A stretch of 64,000 nt of DNA. It comes from Madurella fahalii. Taxonomy: Eukaryota; Ascomycota; Sordariomycetes; Sordariales. The stretch spans positions 1,488,001 through 1,552,000 of the forward strand of contig CM056874.1 of assembly GCA_029876055.1 (NCBI GenBank), given 5' to 3'. The position numbers and the translations under genes are program-made. Under the pieces are notes generated by a model. The model worked only from the letters and a program-made list of their open reading frames with translations. It was not told the origin of the DNA and ran no database searches. Positions within the stretch are counted from its first letter, which is position 1; each line of letters opens with the position of its first letter. This document shows positions 9,662-20,010 of the stretch, in pieces.

Positions 9662-10128
9662 ACCCAGAACCTCTGCTCTATCTATCTACCTATCTACCAC
9701 TACACGTACTAACCATACTTCTTTGTTACAGGAGTCCTCGCTCTCATAGGTTAAGTAGTTCCATTCCAACCTTCCACTTCTCACCTTGCTCTGTACTTGG
9801 TAAAAGGGAGGTCGTCACCTTCTAATGCAGAAGCTTACGAAATTATAGATATTCAACTACTGCAAATAGGATATTATAGCTAATAACCCAGTTAAGTAGG
9901 TAAGACTTGAAGCTATTGCTAAGTAACTATAATATCACTAGTATGTCCACCATAGCAGTACAGAATATCTCGAGTACCGAGCACTATTTTTTAAGAGCTA
10001 AGATGGTAGGTTCTTTACTCTCGTATTTCTAGTGCTCCTGATTGATATGGGTACTTAGTAATGACATTGCTTTAATGTTAAAGACTTGGAAGTAGTAATT
10101 GCAATACTAAAAGCGACCAATATCGTAG

Positions 10129-10374
10129 TGTAAGGAGTTGTTCACAGGTACGTTGAGGGAGTTGGGACACGATGTACCAGTACCAATAAGTTAATGATTA
10201 TAGGTAGAAGTCTTCACGAACAGCCTCCTTCTATTGACAGAGACTGATCCTTACAGATCAGAAGTTCCCCCGTGTGTGCAGCTGCCACGTGGAGTTCTTA
10301 TCTACCAGGTAACGTGACATTATTGCGGAGCATTCGCCCGGTTGTCCTAATTCCGTCAAGAGGCTCTCGTTACA
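10129..10374. repeat. Solo LTR, family D
   Basis: 246 bp, begins TGTAAGGAG and ends CTCTCGTTACA. Target duplication CGTAG at 10124-10128 and 10375-10379. Relatives at 18269, 19490 and 43422 share the block GACTGATCCTTA.AGATCAGAAGT. Confidence 0.85.
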
Positions 10375-10479
10375 CGTAGCTCTTAATTACTTTAACAAGC
10401 TACCTTCCATAGAAGGATATCTACAAGGTATAAGGTCTTTTCCTATATATCTACTCTTCTAACAGATACTACTTTCCTT

Positions 10480-11205
10480 AGAGATTGATTTTAGGCTAGG
10501 ATGTAAAATCTTTAGTGGGTAGAGCATCAAAATCCACATCGCCAAGATCCTTCAATTGGCTCTCGAGGTTTCGAGGGCTAGGACAAAGTCCCAAAGAGGG
10601 CTGGCTAGCTGAGATCTATATCTCTTCTGGCATTTTACAGTACAATATAGGAGGGTTATAGCTGTCAAAAGGATCATGTGCCAAAGGATTAAGATCACAG
10701 GATCTAGTGTGGGAGCCAAGCCCATGTACTCTATTTGAGCTAAGGAAGACTGGCAGCTAACTGCGCCACGGTACGAACGCCATCCTGTACGCGTATCTCG
10801 TCTATAAAAGGAGCAAACTCTCCAGCAAAGATAGATGGACAGAAGGCAGAACAACAAGGGACAATCAACACAATCAAGACAAGACACACAAAAATCCTAA
10901 ACTGTCATTTCCCAAGATTCAGAGGTGCCGTGTTTCTGACAATAGCCAGGAAGAATATTACCAGATGGAACTTTGCTAAGTCTGGTTCTTATAACAGTCT
11001 TATACAGCACATAGAACTAGGGCTCAAATCGTTACCCAAACTCTAACAACTAAGACGTTATATAGGTAGGTCTATCGAAATCGAGCTAAATATGGCCAGT
11101 TTCAATTTGACTTGCTCAAATCATCAGATTAGCCAATTTGGTTTATTTTGTAGGGAATTGGATTGGACTTGTTTGGCTAATATTTGACTTGTTAGGAGCG
11201 CTGAT
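10480..11205 (+). repeat. Dispersed repeat, inverted partner at 27340-27755, with solo LTR inside
   Basis: Outside the LTR at 10663-10941, this stretch matches the reverse complement of 27340-27755 (shared AGGAGGGTTATAGCC.GGAAG and the GGTAGAGCAT segment). The GGGTAGAGCATCAAAATC motif near 10518 resembles a tRNA D-arm/A box, so a tRNA-derived origin is possible. Confidence 0.5.
10663..10941 (+). repeat. Solo LTR, family A
   Basis: 279 bp, TGTCAAAAGG...TTTCTGACA, with a TATAAAAGGAGC promoter box that sets the orientation. Target duplication ATAGC at 10658-10662 and 10942-10946. Other copies: 12773, 14880, 22029, 42122, 55336. Confidence 0.9.
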
Positions 11206-12085
11206 CGGGACCTAGGATGATAGTAATAACCGGTTGCCTCGAAAGTTGCCTCAGTTGATTTGTGGATAGCAACGGTACCCGAGTATGTGCTTCAGCTAAT
11301 TATGCCGCTTAGTTTGAACTAACATGCAGCATCCATTTATCGATTACAATGCTACGTATAATTGTTGGGCTGAATCTAGGGTCCAACCTAATCTTCTCCG
11401 ACTTCTAAGTTCTGTCACACGTACAGAAGCTCGGCAGAGGTCGTGAGAAGTGCGTGGAAAGGTTGAAGTCTCTGAGGATCTATCTACTGCAGTAGAGAAC
11501 TGAAGGATTAGCTTAAATACGAAGGAAAATGGTTTGGGCGAGCTCACATGATGAGCTGCTGAGCTCGGCGGTCAAGAGCCGAGCTCTACAAGTGCGATTT
11601 CCAGCGCGACAAGTTCTTACAGTTTGTATCGGAAACCTTTTGTCGTTGGTGGCAAGCAGCCACTCGGTGATGAACACGATAACGTACCTTGGCATGCATA
11701 CGTTGCACACCGCATTGTGTCTGAGAGCGGGGCACGCGCACGGACTCATGGTCCAATCAACGAATTATGGACAAAAACGGTAACCTTAAGGTACTACAGA
11801 ACGTCGCACCAGGCTCGAGCTCAATCCTCTCCTGCATCTACAGCAGCGCTACGACGGCAGTAGAGCAACCGGGGTAAACGGCATCCCCTTCTGCTCTCAA
11901 TTCGGCGGCTAGACAACGGCTCTCGAGGCCTAGGTGGCGTTTAGATAGGGCAAGGTTGCTAGAGCGGGACCCTGATACCTAGAAGGACCGCGGATCCATC
12001 TGGTGTGAGATTGTCCGAGATATCTTCCCCCCCAGCCTTGTTGACTGACCTACAGCATCCCTATTTCCTACAGCGACAAAGTACA
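10942..12085. other. No gene recognised upstream of 12086
   Basis: From about 11210 the base composition becomes less AT-rich, and the overlapping frames at 11513-11863 show no protein family features. Part probably contains the promoter of the gene at 12086. Confidence 0.4.
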
Positions 12086-12505
12086 ATGTCGTCAGCAACG
12101 TCCATCCAGACGCCCGCTACCGCTCGTGAGACAGGAACCGACGAGGCGCTAGGGGGAGCGCTAGAGACTTCGGACATCATCGGTATCGCAGTTGGTGTCC
12201 CATCGGGTATACTAGCTCTAATCAGCGCAATCATCGCCTTCTGCGCATGGAAGTACCCCAAATCCCCGATCGGGCACCTGGGTAACGCTGTTCGAGACCG
12301 GTTCGCCGCGGTTCGCGGCGGTGATGCCCGTGGCGGAGATGCAAGGGGTGACGGGGCTCGCGCTGGGGATGCTTACGGCGGACACGCCACCATCCCAGTT
12401 GTCGAGGGCGCGGTTGCGTATGGTGGGAGTGCTCGCGGCGGGGATGCTGCAGGATGTGGGGTAAGGGGGGGGGCTGGCTTCGGTGGACATGCGACGGCCG
12501 TTTAA
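12086..12505 (+). CDS. Single-pass membrane protein with Gly/Ala-rich repeat tail
   Basis: 139 residues from the ATG at 12086 (an upstream in-frame region to 12005 is possible but lacks homology to the paralog). Residues about 30-58 form one hydrophobic membrane segment (IIGIAVGVPSGILALISAII) followed by a charged KYPKS border. From about 75 on the tail is built of GGDA/GGHA-like units (RGGDARGGDARGDGARAGDA, then AYGGSARGGDAAG). A full-length paralog with one internal stop lies on the minus strand at 26547-26963. The layout, a short head and anchor plus a repetitive Gly tail, could suit a membrane-tethered signalling or cell-death partner, but no function is established. Confidence 0.6.
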   Translation: MSSATSIQTPATARETGTDEALGGALETSDIIGIAVGVPSGILALISAIIAFCAWKYPKSPIGHLGNAVRDRFAAVRGGDARGGDARGDGARAGDAYGGHATIPVVEGAVAYGGSARGGDAAGCGVRGGAGFGGHATAV

Positions 12506-12772
12506 CGGCGAGGAGGCGAGAGATTTCCTGGGAGTAGCTGAGACATCTTTCACCTTGTCTCGAAGTGTTAGTGTGACAAGGGCTGAAGTTCAGAGTTGAA
12601 AACAGTTGCACACCAGTATACGAGGAATGTGAGGGTTCAGCTCGGTTTAGTCTCTGATGCAAAGCCTTCGTTTCTCTGGCTTTTCGGGTGTGGTGGGTGG
12701 CTGTGATAGATTGAACGTGTTATGGCCAAGGCGTTGTAACGTGTACATTACCGGGCATTGATCTTTAAAAGA

Positions 12773-13334
12773 TGTCAAAAGGATCAGGTGCTTGTCCAAA
12801 GGATCAGGATCACAGGATCTAGTGCAGGAGCCAAACCCATGTACTCTATTGAGCTGAGGAAGACTGGTAGCTAACTGCGCCACTGTGCAGACGTCATCCT
12901 GTACGTGTATCTCGTCTATAAAAGGAGTAAGCTCTCCAGTAGAGAGAGGGGATAAGACAGACCAAGACAATCAAGACAAGACATACAAGATCCTCAACTG
13001 TCATTCCCAAGATTCAGAGGTGCCTGTCGGATGCACAGCACCTCTGAACGTTCGGAGTTAAATTTTAGGATGGAAATTCAGGATCGGAAATTGAGGATGG
13101 AAATTGAGGATGTCTTGTTTTTCTTCCTTGTCTAACGGAGGTGAACTTCCTTCTTATTCCCAATTTCCTAGACCACGGAGACCCGAGTTGACGGGTCTCC
13201 GAGAGATCGGATCACACTTATCCGAGTCGCACTAATCCGGATCACACTGATCCGGGTTCGTGTTTTGCAGATCCAGGATCCAGCTTCCTGACCCTTTTGA
13301 CACAACCCTTTTTGATAGTGCCGTGTTTCCAACA
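12773..13334 (+). repeat. Solo LTR, family A, interrupted by an LTR of family C
   Basis: Begins TGTCAAAAGG and ends GTGTTTCCAACA, with TATAAAAGGAGT inside. Target duplication AAAGA at 12768-12772 and 13335-13339. It is split by the family C LTR at 13025-13317. Confidence 0.85.
13025..13317 (-). repeat. Solo LTR, family C, nested in family A
   Basis: 293 bp, TGTCGGATGCACAGC...CTTTTTGATA (terminal CA changed to TA). Duplicated GTGCC at 13020-13024 and 13318-13322 proves insertion into the family A LTR. Other copies: 14489 and 27064. Confidence 0.85.
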
Positions 13335-13842
13335 AAAGAATGTATCTAGGTTGGCGAATCTAGAAACCTTTACTTCTATGAGGGTACTGCAAAGTGTCTT
13401 AACTGTGAGTCCGAGATTCGGTAAACCGAATGATTCACAATGATTATATAAGTGATATCTTAATAATAGTAGAAGCTGATGAGTTATATTGCTTACTAAG
13501 GAGTTCATAGATTCGTTCTAACTAGTAGCTATCTAGCTATATATATAGGTTTCATTTTACTATTCTTATTCTCTTCTTACTTGTAATTACCCCTTTTTAC
13601 TAGTAATAATATATTATTACTTAACTATAGGATTTGTAGTTACTAGTAATCATATATTATTAATGTATTTTATAGGCAAATCAGATATAGAAGTGAGCTA
13701 CACAATTTCTAATATGATATAACTACTCTAACTTTTATAATAATACTACTAATTTACCATAGTTTTGCTCGCCACTAAATCTAGGATTATTCTAGCTCCT
13801 GATACTCTCAAAAGAAGGCTAAATATTGGGAATAATATAGCA

Positions 13843-14022
13843 CCTAGGATAAGAGTACAATACCTAGAACAGGGTTACAATATCTGTAACAGAGCTCTAA
13901 CACTTGGAACAATGCTCCAGTATGTAGAATAAGGGCACTAACACTTGAGACAAGGCTATAACACCTAGAATAGAAGCTCTAACATCTAGAACAGAAACTC
14001 TAACACCTAGAGCAGAGCTCAA
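13843..14022 (+). repeat. Minisatellite of about 20-bp units
   Basis: About nine imperfect units of the form CACCTAGAACAGAGCTCTAA. A second array with the same unit and similar flanks lies at 18706-19150. Confidence 0.7.
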
Positions 14023-14488
14023 CACCTCTAAATCCACTATAATCTTACTTGTAAGACGAAGGAATCTTGTATTCTGAAAGATTGACCATAATCTTACATG
14101 TGAGACAAAAGAATCTTGTATTCAAGGAGATCTGCAAAATTAGTCCTATAGTAAGCGAGAGATCTATAATAAACTCTCTATTTAATTCTCTTGAAGGTCA
14201 AAATAGCTAACAATATTAAATCTATAATAATAATGGCTTTTCTTCACTTAGAATTAATCAAGTACTTTGAAGTCTTTTCTTCACCTTTTTTCTTTTTATT
14301 CTATGTATAGCTTAGTAATTATCAACAGTTATAGTATTAGTTAGTCTGCTAGTAATTTGCTTTTTAGCTGTCAAGCTACAAAAACCTCCTTTTTACTTAG
14401 CATAAGGCAAGGTAAGAAGTGGAAGGTTGGGATAGAACTACTTAACCTATGAGAGCGGGAGACTCTTGCAATAGAGAACACGGTCAGC

Positions 14489-14767
14489 TGTCAAAAAGGG
14501 TTGTGTCAAAAGGGTCAAGAAGCTAGATCCTGGATCTGCAAAACACGAACCCGGATCAGTGTGATCCGGATTAGTGCGACTCGGATAAGTGTGATCTGAT
14601 CTCTCGGAGACCCGTCAACCCGGGTCTCCGTGGTCTAGGAAGTTGGAATAAGAAGGAAGTTCACCTCCGTTAGACAAGGAAGAAAACAAGACATACTCAA
14701 TTTTTCCGATCCTGAATTTCCATCCTAAATTTAACTCCGAACGTTCAGAGGTGCTGTGCATCCGACA
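14489..14767 (+). repeat. Solo LTR, family C
   Basis: 279 bp, TGTCAAAAAGGG...GCATCCGACA. Target duplication TCAGC at 14484-14488 and 14768-14772. Confidence 0.87.
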
Positions 14768-14879
14768 TCAGCAAGTACAGTGGTAGGTAGGAAGATTGAC
14801 AAAGATGAGGTTTAGAGTTCAAGTCTCAAGTGCAAAGCGTTTTTTCAAAGTAAGTACAATTGATTGTGTGTGTGTACGT

Positions 14880-15146
14880 TGTCAAAAGGGTTAGGTGCCA
14901 GTCCAAAGGATCAGGATCACAGGATCTAGTGCAGGAGCCAAATCCATGTACTCTAGTCAGCTAAGGCAGGCTAGCAGCTGACTATGCCATGGTACAGACG
15001 TTATCTTGTACGGATATCTCGTCTATAAAAGGAGCAAGCTCTCTAGCAGAGATAGGGAGCGGGAGGGAACAGAGACAATCAAGACAAGATACACAAAATC
15101 CTAAACTGTCATTTCCCACGATTCAGAGGTGCCGTGCTTTCCGACA
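14880..15146 (+). repeat. Solo LTR, family A
   Basis: 267 bp, TGTCAAAAGGG...TTTCCGACA with TATAAAAGGAGC. Target duplication TACGT at 14875-14879 and 15147-15151. Confidence 0.9.
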
Positions 15147-16742
15147 TACGTACCAGACGTCACAACTTGCTTAACTATATAGGATTTAGAGATGAGGGCG
15201 AAACTCCTTCTTATCCTTATTTCTTTGCATTGAACTATTGGGATCCAGATCCACAGATATAGGTTCGAGCGTATAAATCACGTTTGATCGCATCGGATCA
15301 CAGTGATCCGGATCTATAGTTTCAGGTTTAGGTTCCAGGTACAGAGATACGAAACTATCGCATAGACACAGATATTGATCACTGCAATCCATAACAGATC
15401 ACAGCGATCCAGATCAGTGTCTGACCCAGTATGGTATAAGTGCCTTAGATCCGGTTCTATAGAGCCGGGTTTTATATAGTTTAGTTCTATAGATCCAGAT
15501 TTCAATCTCTTAATCCTGTTTCAAAGTTAATTAAATTAATTGCAATATATAGAGACTCACTTGTATTGCTAAAAGGATATTAGCTTAGGGTTAGGATTAT
15601 AGTTTAGAGTTATGTATAGCTCTTTTTATATTTTCTAAGCTTATATATTAACAACCTCTATATCGTCTAAACGCTTCTAGATATTAGTCAGAACCGTAGT
15701 CTATACCTCTAATAGGAGGGGAAGTTTAGGAGCGACATCTGAAGACGTAGATAAAGGACTAGTAACAATAGAGATAGTAAGCAACGAATCTATAACAACG
15801 CCGTCATTATAGTAGAGGCGTAGTATACAATTAATATAGTTAACGTTAATACGGTAGGTAGCGACCTCGGCGTACCGGGGCCAGAGGGTAGAGAAACCCT
15901 TGAAGGTATATAGAGCGATATTGCTAATCTTCTAGACCTCCTCCTCTAGACCAGTAAGCTAAAGAAAAATACCGTTAATACAAGAAATATATAGCTAAGA
16001 AGTTAAAAAAGTTTTTCCTATATCCTTACTAGTAATAGAGAACTCTATAGAGTCGAAGGTCTCTATATACCGTACTACTATATTCAGCGTCTCGAGAGGG
16101 ACCTGATAAAAGTCAGACGCTGCTAATAAGTGCTGTAGAAGTAGCGTAAAATAAAAGGGAGAAGACCTACTGGAAGGTAGATATAGTTGTAGTACACGTA
16201 GTAGAAGTAGCGAGTACCAGAGCTCTTCTAGTTCTTACAGCTAATAGAGGAACCCTTTTTCAGTATACAATGGAGGTATATACAGTAGCTATATACAATT
16301 AGCAGGGAGCAGTTAAAAAAGGGAGGGATATTTATAGAATAATATAGTAGGCGTCTTCAGTAAGTTTATTACAGGCCTTAGAGGTATCGATAGCGAGTAG
16401 AGAGGATGGAGTAATATCTTCTTTGGCCTAGATAAGTAGGTTAGAAGTAGCGAAGACGAGAAAAGGGAGGACCAAAAACCTACTAAAGAATTAGTGGATA
16501 TAGGAGCGGCTTTAGACTTCTTAGGGGAGCTACCAAGCTTTTTATCATCTTTGGTCTGAAGAGTGGTTAGTATATATAGAAACCCCGTTGGAGCAGTAAA
16601 GGCGTTATTTACAGGACGTTTATCCGATATGGCGGACTAGATAAGAGAGAGGAGTATAGAGAGTAGAATAAAAGTAGTAGAGCGAGAGTAGTATAGCAAG
16701 AGTAGGGATAGTGACTATAATATACTAGACAGTTAATAGACC

Positions 16743-16998
16743 TGTTACGTGGCGGAGGCTAGCACTACTCAGTAGTATCTGGGCCCACATCCCGTTAGGG
16801 ATGACGACCCAAGGGCCATCGTATATGTCTATAAAAACCCCTCAGATTTGTCCTCAAAGGACCTTCATATTCAATCAACCATCATCATATCTTACTTTGT
16901 CATAGATCATACCAGTGTTTATGAAGTGCCTACCTCAGCATCAAGGCTGACGCCCTCGAGGTCACTAGTTACGGGGCTATGACGGAAACTCCATAACA
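16743..16998 (+). repeat. Solo LTR, family G
   Basis: 256 bp, TGTTACGTGGCGG...CCATAACA with TATAAAAACC. Perfect target duplication AGACC at 16738-16742 and 16999-17003. Confidence 0.9.
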
Positions 16999-17607
16999 AG
17001 ACCAAATTATAGGAGCGTAAAATAAGTAGCAACGGACTATAGAAGGTATAGGAAGAGGATAGTAAGATAAGGGAGTAAGAAGGGTATAACCTACGAAAGC
17101 AAGACTATAAGGAAAAAGAAAGAAAAGGAACTAGGGCGAAGAAGGTGCTCTTTATATCTAGGGTTAAGGGAGGCTCTACTTTTTCTAAAAATGAGGTTAA
17201 AACCTAGTATAAAAGAAACTCGAGATAGTTGAACTAGGAAGACTATAATAATAAAGGCAGAACTATCTCTATATTACAACTATGTAACCTGAATACAATT
17301 ATCTTATACTACCAACTCTGACTTCCTTTCTTTAGTAAGATTCCCCTTCTTTCCCTACTTCTAAGTTATTAAAGCTATATATATAATATTATTGATGACT
17401 AGAGAAAGGTAATAATATATAGCTGAATAATCACCAGTACTATACAATGTAATAACCTCAATATTTCTATACTTACAACTTATAGCACTGGCATAACAAC
17501 AAACTCCTACGGCTGCAAGCATATATATAGCAAGAAAGGTAAGGAAGGAGAGACGAAGCGGCAACAATTTGAGGATTGCAAAAAAGCACTACAGGCGATA
17601 TCCCAAC

Positions 17608-17860
17608 TGTTATGTGGCGGAGGCTAGTACTGCTCAACAGTGTCTAGGCCTACATCCCGTCAGGGATGACAACCCAAGGGTCATCACTTACGTCTATAAA
17701 GACCCTCAGATTTGTCCCTAGAAAACCTTCACTCAATCAACCATCATTATATCTTACTTTGTCATAGATCATGTCAGTGTTTATGAAGTACCTACCTCAG
17801 CGTCAAGGCTGACGCCTTTGACGTTACCAGTTACGGGACCACGACAGAAACCCCGTAGCA
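17608..17860 (+). repeat. Solo LTR, family G
   Basis: 253 bp, TGTTATGTGGCGG...CCCGTAGCA, clearly the same family as 16743-16998. Flanks CCAAC and CTAAC differ by one C/T change. Confidence 0.85.
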
Positions 17861-18013
17861 CTAACAGCCAGTACCTCGAATACTATACAGAGCAGGTAAA
17901 TATGCAGCTAATGCATATAAAGTCCGCGGATAAGATTATCAGCAGCACTACCTACGAAGGAACATATGGTTCGGATAGCTTCTGAGGGCAAGAGCCTGGA
18001 AGGAGGGAGGCTC

Positions 18014-18634
18014 AATGAGGACCAGCAGAGTAGAGCTGGTATGAGACATAATCTGGAAGCCTTAGAGCTGCAGCGTAAGCGAGCCTCAGAATCAACAACG
18101 GCATTAAGCTGGAATAGCATAAATAGCGCGTTAGATAAGCGTCGAAGGAGCATACTAGTAAGGAGGATGACAAAGCAATAGAGTAGAGAAGTAAGTCCTA
18201 ATAATACTGTTATAGGTATAAGAAGGAGGGCGGGAGATAGAGCTTAGGAGAGAGGTAGAGTTTAATAATGTAACGAGAGTCTCCAGACGAAGGTCAGGAG
18301 GACCCGCCGAATGATGCTGGATGATGTCACGATACAGGATAGATAAGAACCCTGTGAGGGAACTCTCTCACGCGGGGCACTTCTGATCCGCAAAGATCAG
18401 TCTCTGTGTAGTCAATGACAATAGGAGGCTGTTCGTGAAGCTATCGCCCACTGATCAAACCCTTTTCAGTACTGAGATATCGTAGTCCATCTTCCTCAAC
18501 GTGTTCCCAGAACAACCCCTTTACAAATAAGGCCACTACTTCACCCTTAACGAGCACTCTACTCCTACGTTGCGTATATACTACTCGTATCCAGTCACTC
18601 TGGTCTTACTACCTTTAGATCCTTGATCCTCACA
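18014..18634 (+). repeat. Decayed chromovirus LTR, interrupted by family D LTR
   Basis: Removing 18269-18525 and one target copy leaves 359 bp, exactly the length of the intact LTRs. The left end reads CAATGAGGACC for CTGTGAGGACC; the right end TCCTCACA is kept. Confidence 0.85.
18269..18525. repeat. Solo LTR, family D
   Basis: 257 bp, TGTAACGAGAGTC...CCCTTTACA. Target duplication AATAA at 18264-18268 and 18526-18530. Confidence 0.9.
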
Positions 18635-18705
18635 ATCTAGCTCTCATTACTAACAATTGTAGATTAATAGGCATTTAAGTGTCTAAAGATGAGCTATACT
18701 ATTAG

Positions 18706-19150
18706 GGATAATACAGCATCTAAGTCAAGGGTACGGTACCCGGGACAGGGCTGTAACATCTGGAACAGAGCTTCGGCATTGTCAGGTGCAGGAGGGTGTC
18801 AGGTGCAGACGGGGCACTGCCAGGATCAGGGGCCTATAAATTACCGGCTTCGCTGGAAGTTTTGGAACGTTCAGAGTTCAACACTGTCACCTACCACCTC
18901 CTTAGAAGCGATAGCTGCGCAGACGCCGCTCCTTCAATGCGAATCATCCTTTCACTCTCCTTTTCTCACAGCAATCCCAATTTTCGATCTGACAGGCATC
19001 TGGAACAGAACTCCGGCACCCGGAATAAGGCCACAACGCCTGGAACAAGGCCACAACGCCCAGAACAGGGCTCTAGTACTCGGGATAGGGCGTTGGCACC
19101 CGAAATAGAGCACTGGCACCCGGAACAAGGTCTAGCATCTCTAAACGCAC
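18706..19150 (+). repeat. Minisatellite of about 20-bp units, split by an LTR
   Basis: About ten units like CACCCGGAACAAGGCCACAA, with the family F LTR inserted in one unit. Both flanks (for example the GAAGTCTTTTCTTCACC-like part near 19340) match those of the array at 13843. Confidence 0.7.
18780..18994 (+). repeat. Solo LTR, family F
   Basis: 215 bp, TGTCAGGTGCAGG...CGATCTGACA with CCTATAAATTA. Perfect target duplication GGCAT at 18775-18779 and 18995-18999. Confidence 0.9.
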
Positions 19151-19489
19151 TATAATCTCACCTATGGAGTGAAGGAATCTCGTATTCAAGGAGATCTTCA
19201 AAATTAGCTCCACAGTAAGCAGGTGATCTACAATAAGCCCCCTTTCCAATTATCCCGAAGGCCGAAACGGCCGACAAGATCAAATCTATAATAACTACGG
19301 TTTTCTCTCATTTAGATAGAATTAACAATTAAGCACTTCAAAGTCTTTTCTTCACCTTCCTTCTTTTCTATCATCCACTGTGTGCCTTACCTAATCAACA
19401 TATACTCTTTCTCTCAATACCATAATTCTCATATTACTAATTTTCTACTATTTGTTTACCTTCTATATATATTGGTATATTTACTAGCT

Positions 19490-19738
19490 TGTAAAGGGGT
19501 TGTTCTAAGAATACGTTGAGAGAGATAGATCACGATATCTCAGTACCAAAAAGATCTTGCGTAGCAGACGATATCTTCACGAACAGCCTCTTATTGTTAT
19601 AGAGAGACTGATCCTTACGGATCAGAAGTCCCTTGTATAAAAAGGTTTCCCACGGGTTTCTTATCTACTCTAATATTATAATATAATCTACCATGATTTG
19701 GCTAGTCTTCCTAGTCTTGCTTAGAGGCTCTCGTTACA
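19490..19738. repeat. Solo LTR, family D
   Basis: 249 bp, TGTAAAGGGGTTG...CTCTCGTTACA. Flanks TAGCT and TAATT match at only three of five positions, consistent with age. Confidence 0.8.
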
Positions 19739-20010
19739 TAATTATATTAATGACAGCTGAGTTTTTTTATAATCTATAGAATAAACTCTAGCTGTATCTC
19801 TTAAACTTAGTATCGAGTCATTTTATATTGCTGGAAGAGCTAATTGTATCTAAGCTTCGTTGTTTTTTTTTTTTGTATATATTACGTTATCCTAGAAAGT
19901 AGAACAAAAAGTTGAAGATACATTTAGTGGGATTAGTAGAGCTTTCAGTATTATAGGACTTTTGCTGATAATATATATTATAGGTAAAGATAAGTAAGCT
20001 CTATAGTATA

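Larger units (their letters stand above)
7080..9790 (-). repeat. Dispersed repeat copy 1, carrying pogo and solo LTR insertions
   Basis: Without the insertions at 7204-9066 and 9447-9661 this stretch is the diverged reverse complement of 14410-15660 (itself without 14489-14767 and 14880-15146). Matching landmarks are the ATTGCAATTAATT region, the GGATC/GATCC-rich part near 9150-9260 and the AACCCATT-type B-box region near 9440. Both ends continue into other repeats, and the class is unknown; one part looks tRNA-derived (see findings). Confidence 0.6.
14410..15660 (+). repeat. Dispersed repeat copy 2, carrying two solo LTRs
   Basis: Reverse-oriented, diverged partner of 7080-9790. It lacks the pogo insertion, so it documents the empty site, but carries its own LTRs at 14489-14767 and 14880-15146. 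Confidence 0.6.
15650..18634 (+). mobile_element. Decayed 3' end of a chromovirus, with three solo LTR insertions
   Basis: AT-shifted homolog of 33680-35850. Landmarks: CGCTTCTAGATATTAGTCAGAACCG (partly) against 33706-33732, CAGGACGTTTATCCGA near 16612 against CAGGGCGTTTGTCCGA at 34644, and GGAAGGAGGGAGGCTC before the LTR at 18014. Most differences are C to T or G to A, as RIP gives. Gag and pol are absent. Insertions: 16743-16998, 17608-17860 and 18269-18525. The region that encodes the antisense gene in the intact element corresponds to about 15655-16630 here and no longer reads through. Confidence 0.8.

Noticed and set aside
11513..11863. Overlapping frames on both strands near 11.6 kb
   Set aside because: No domain, no paralog and no codon pattern to prefer one strand.
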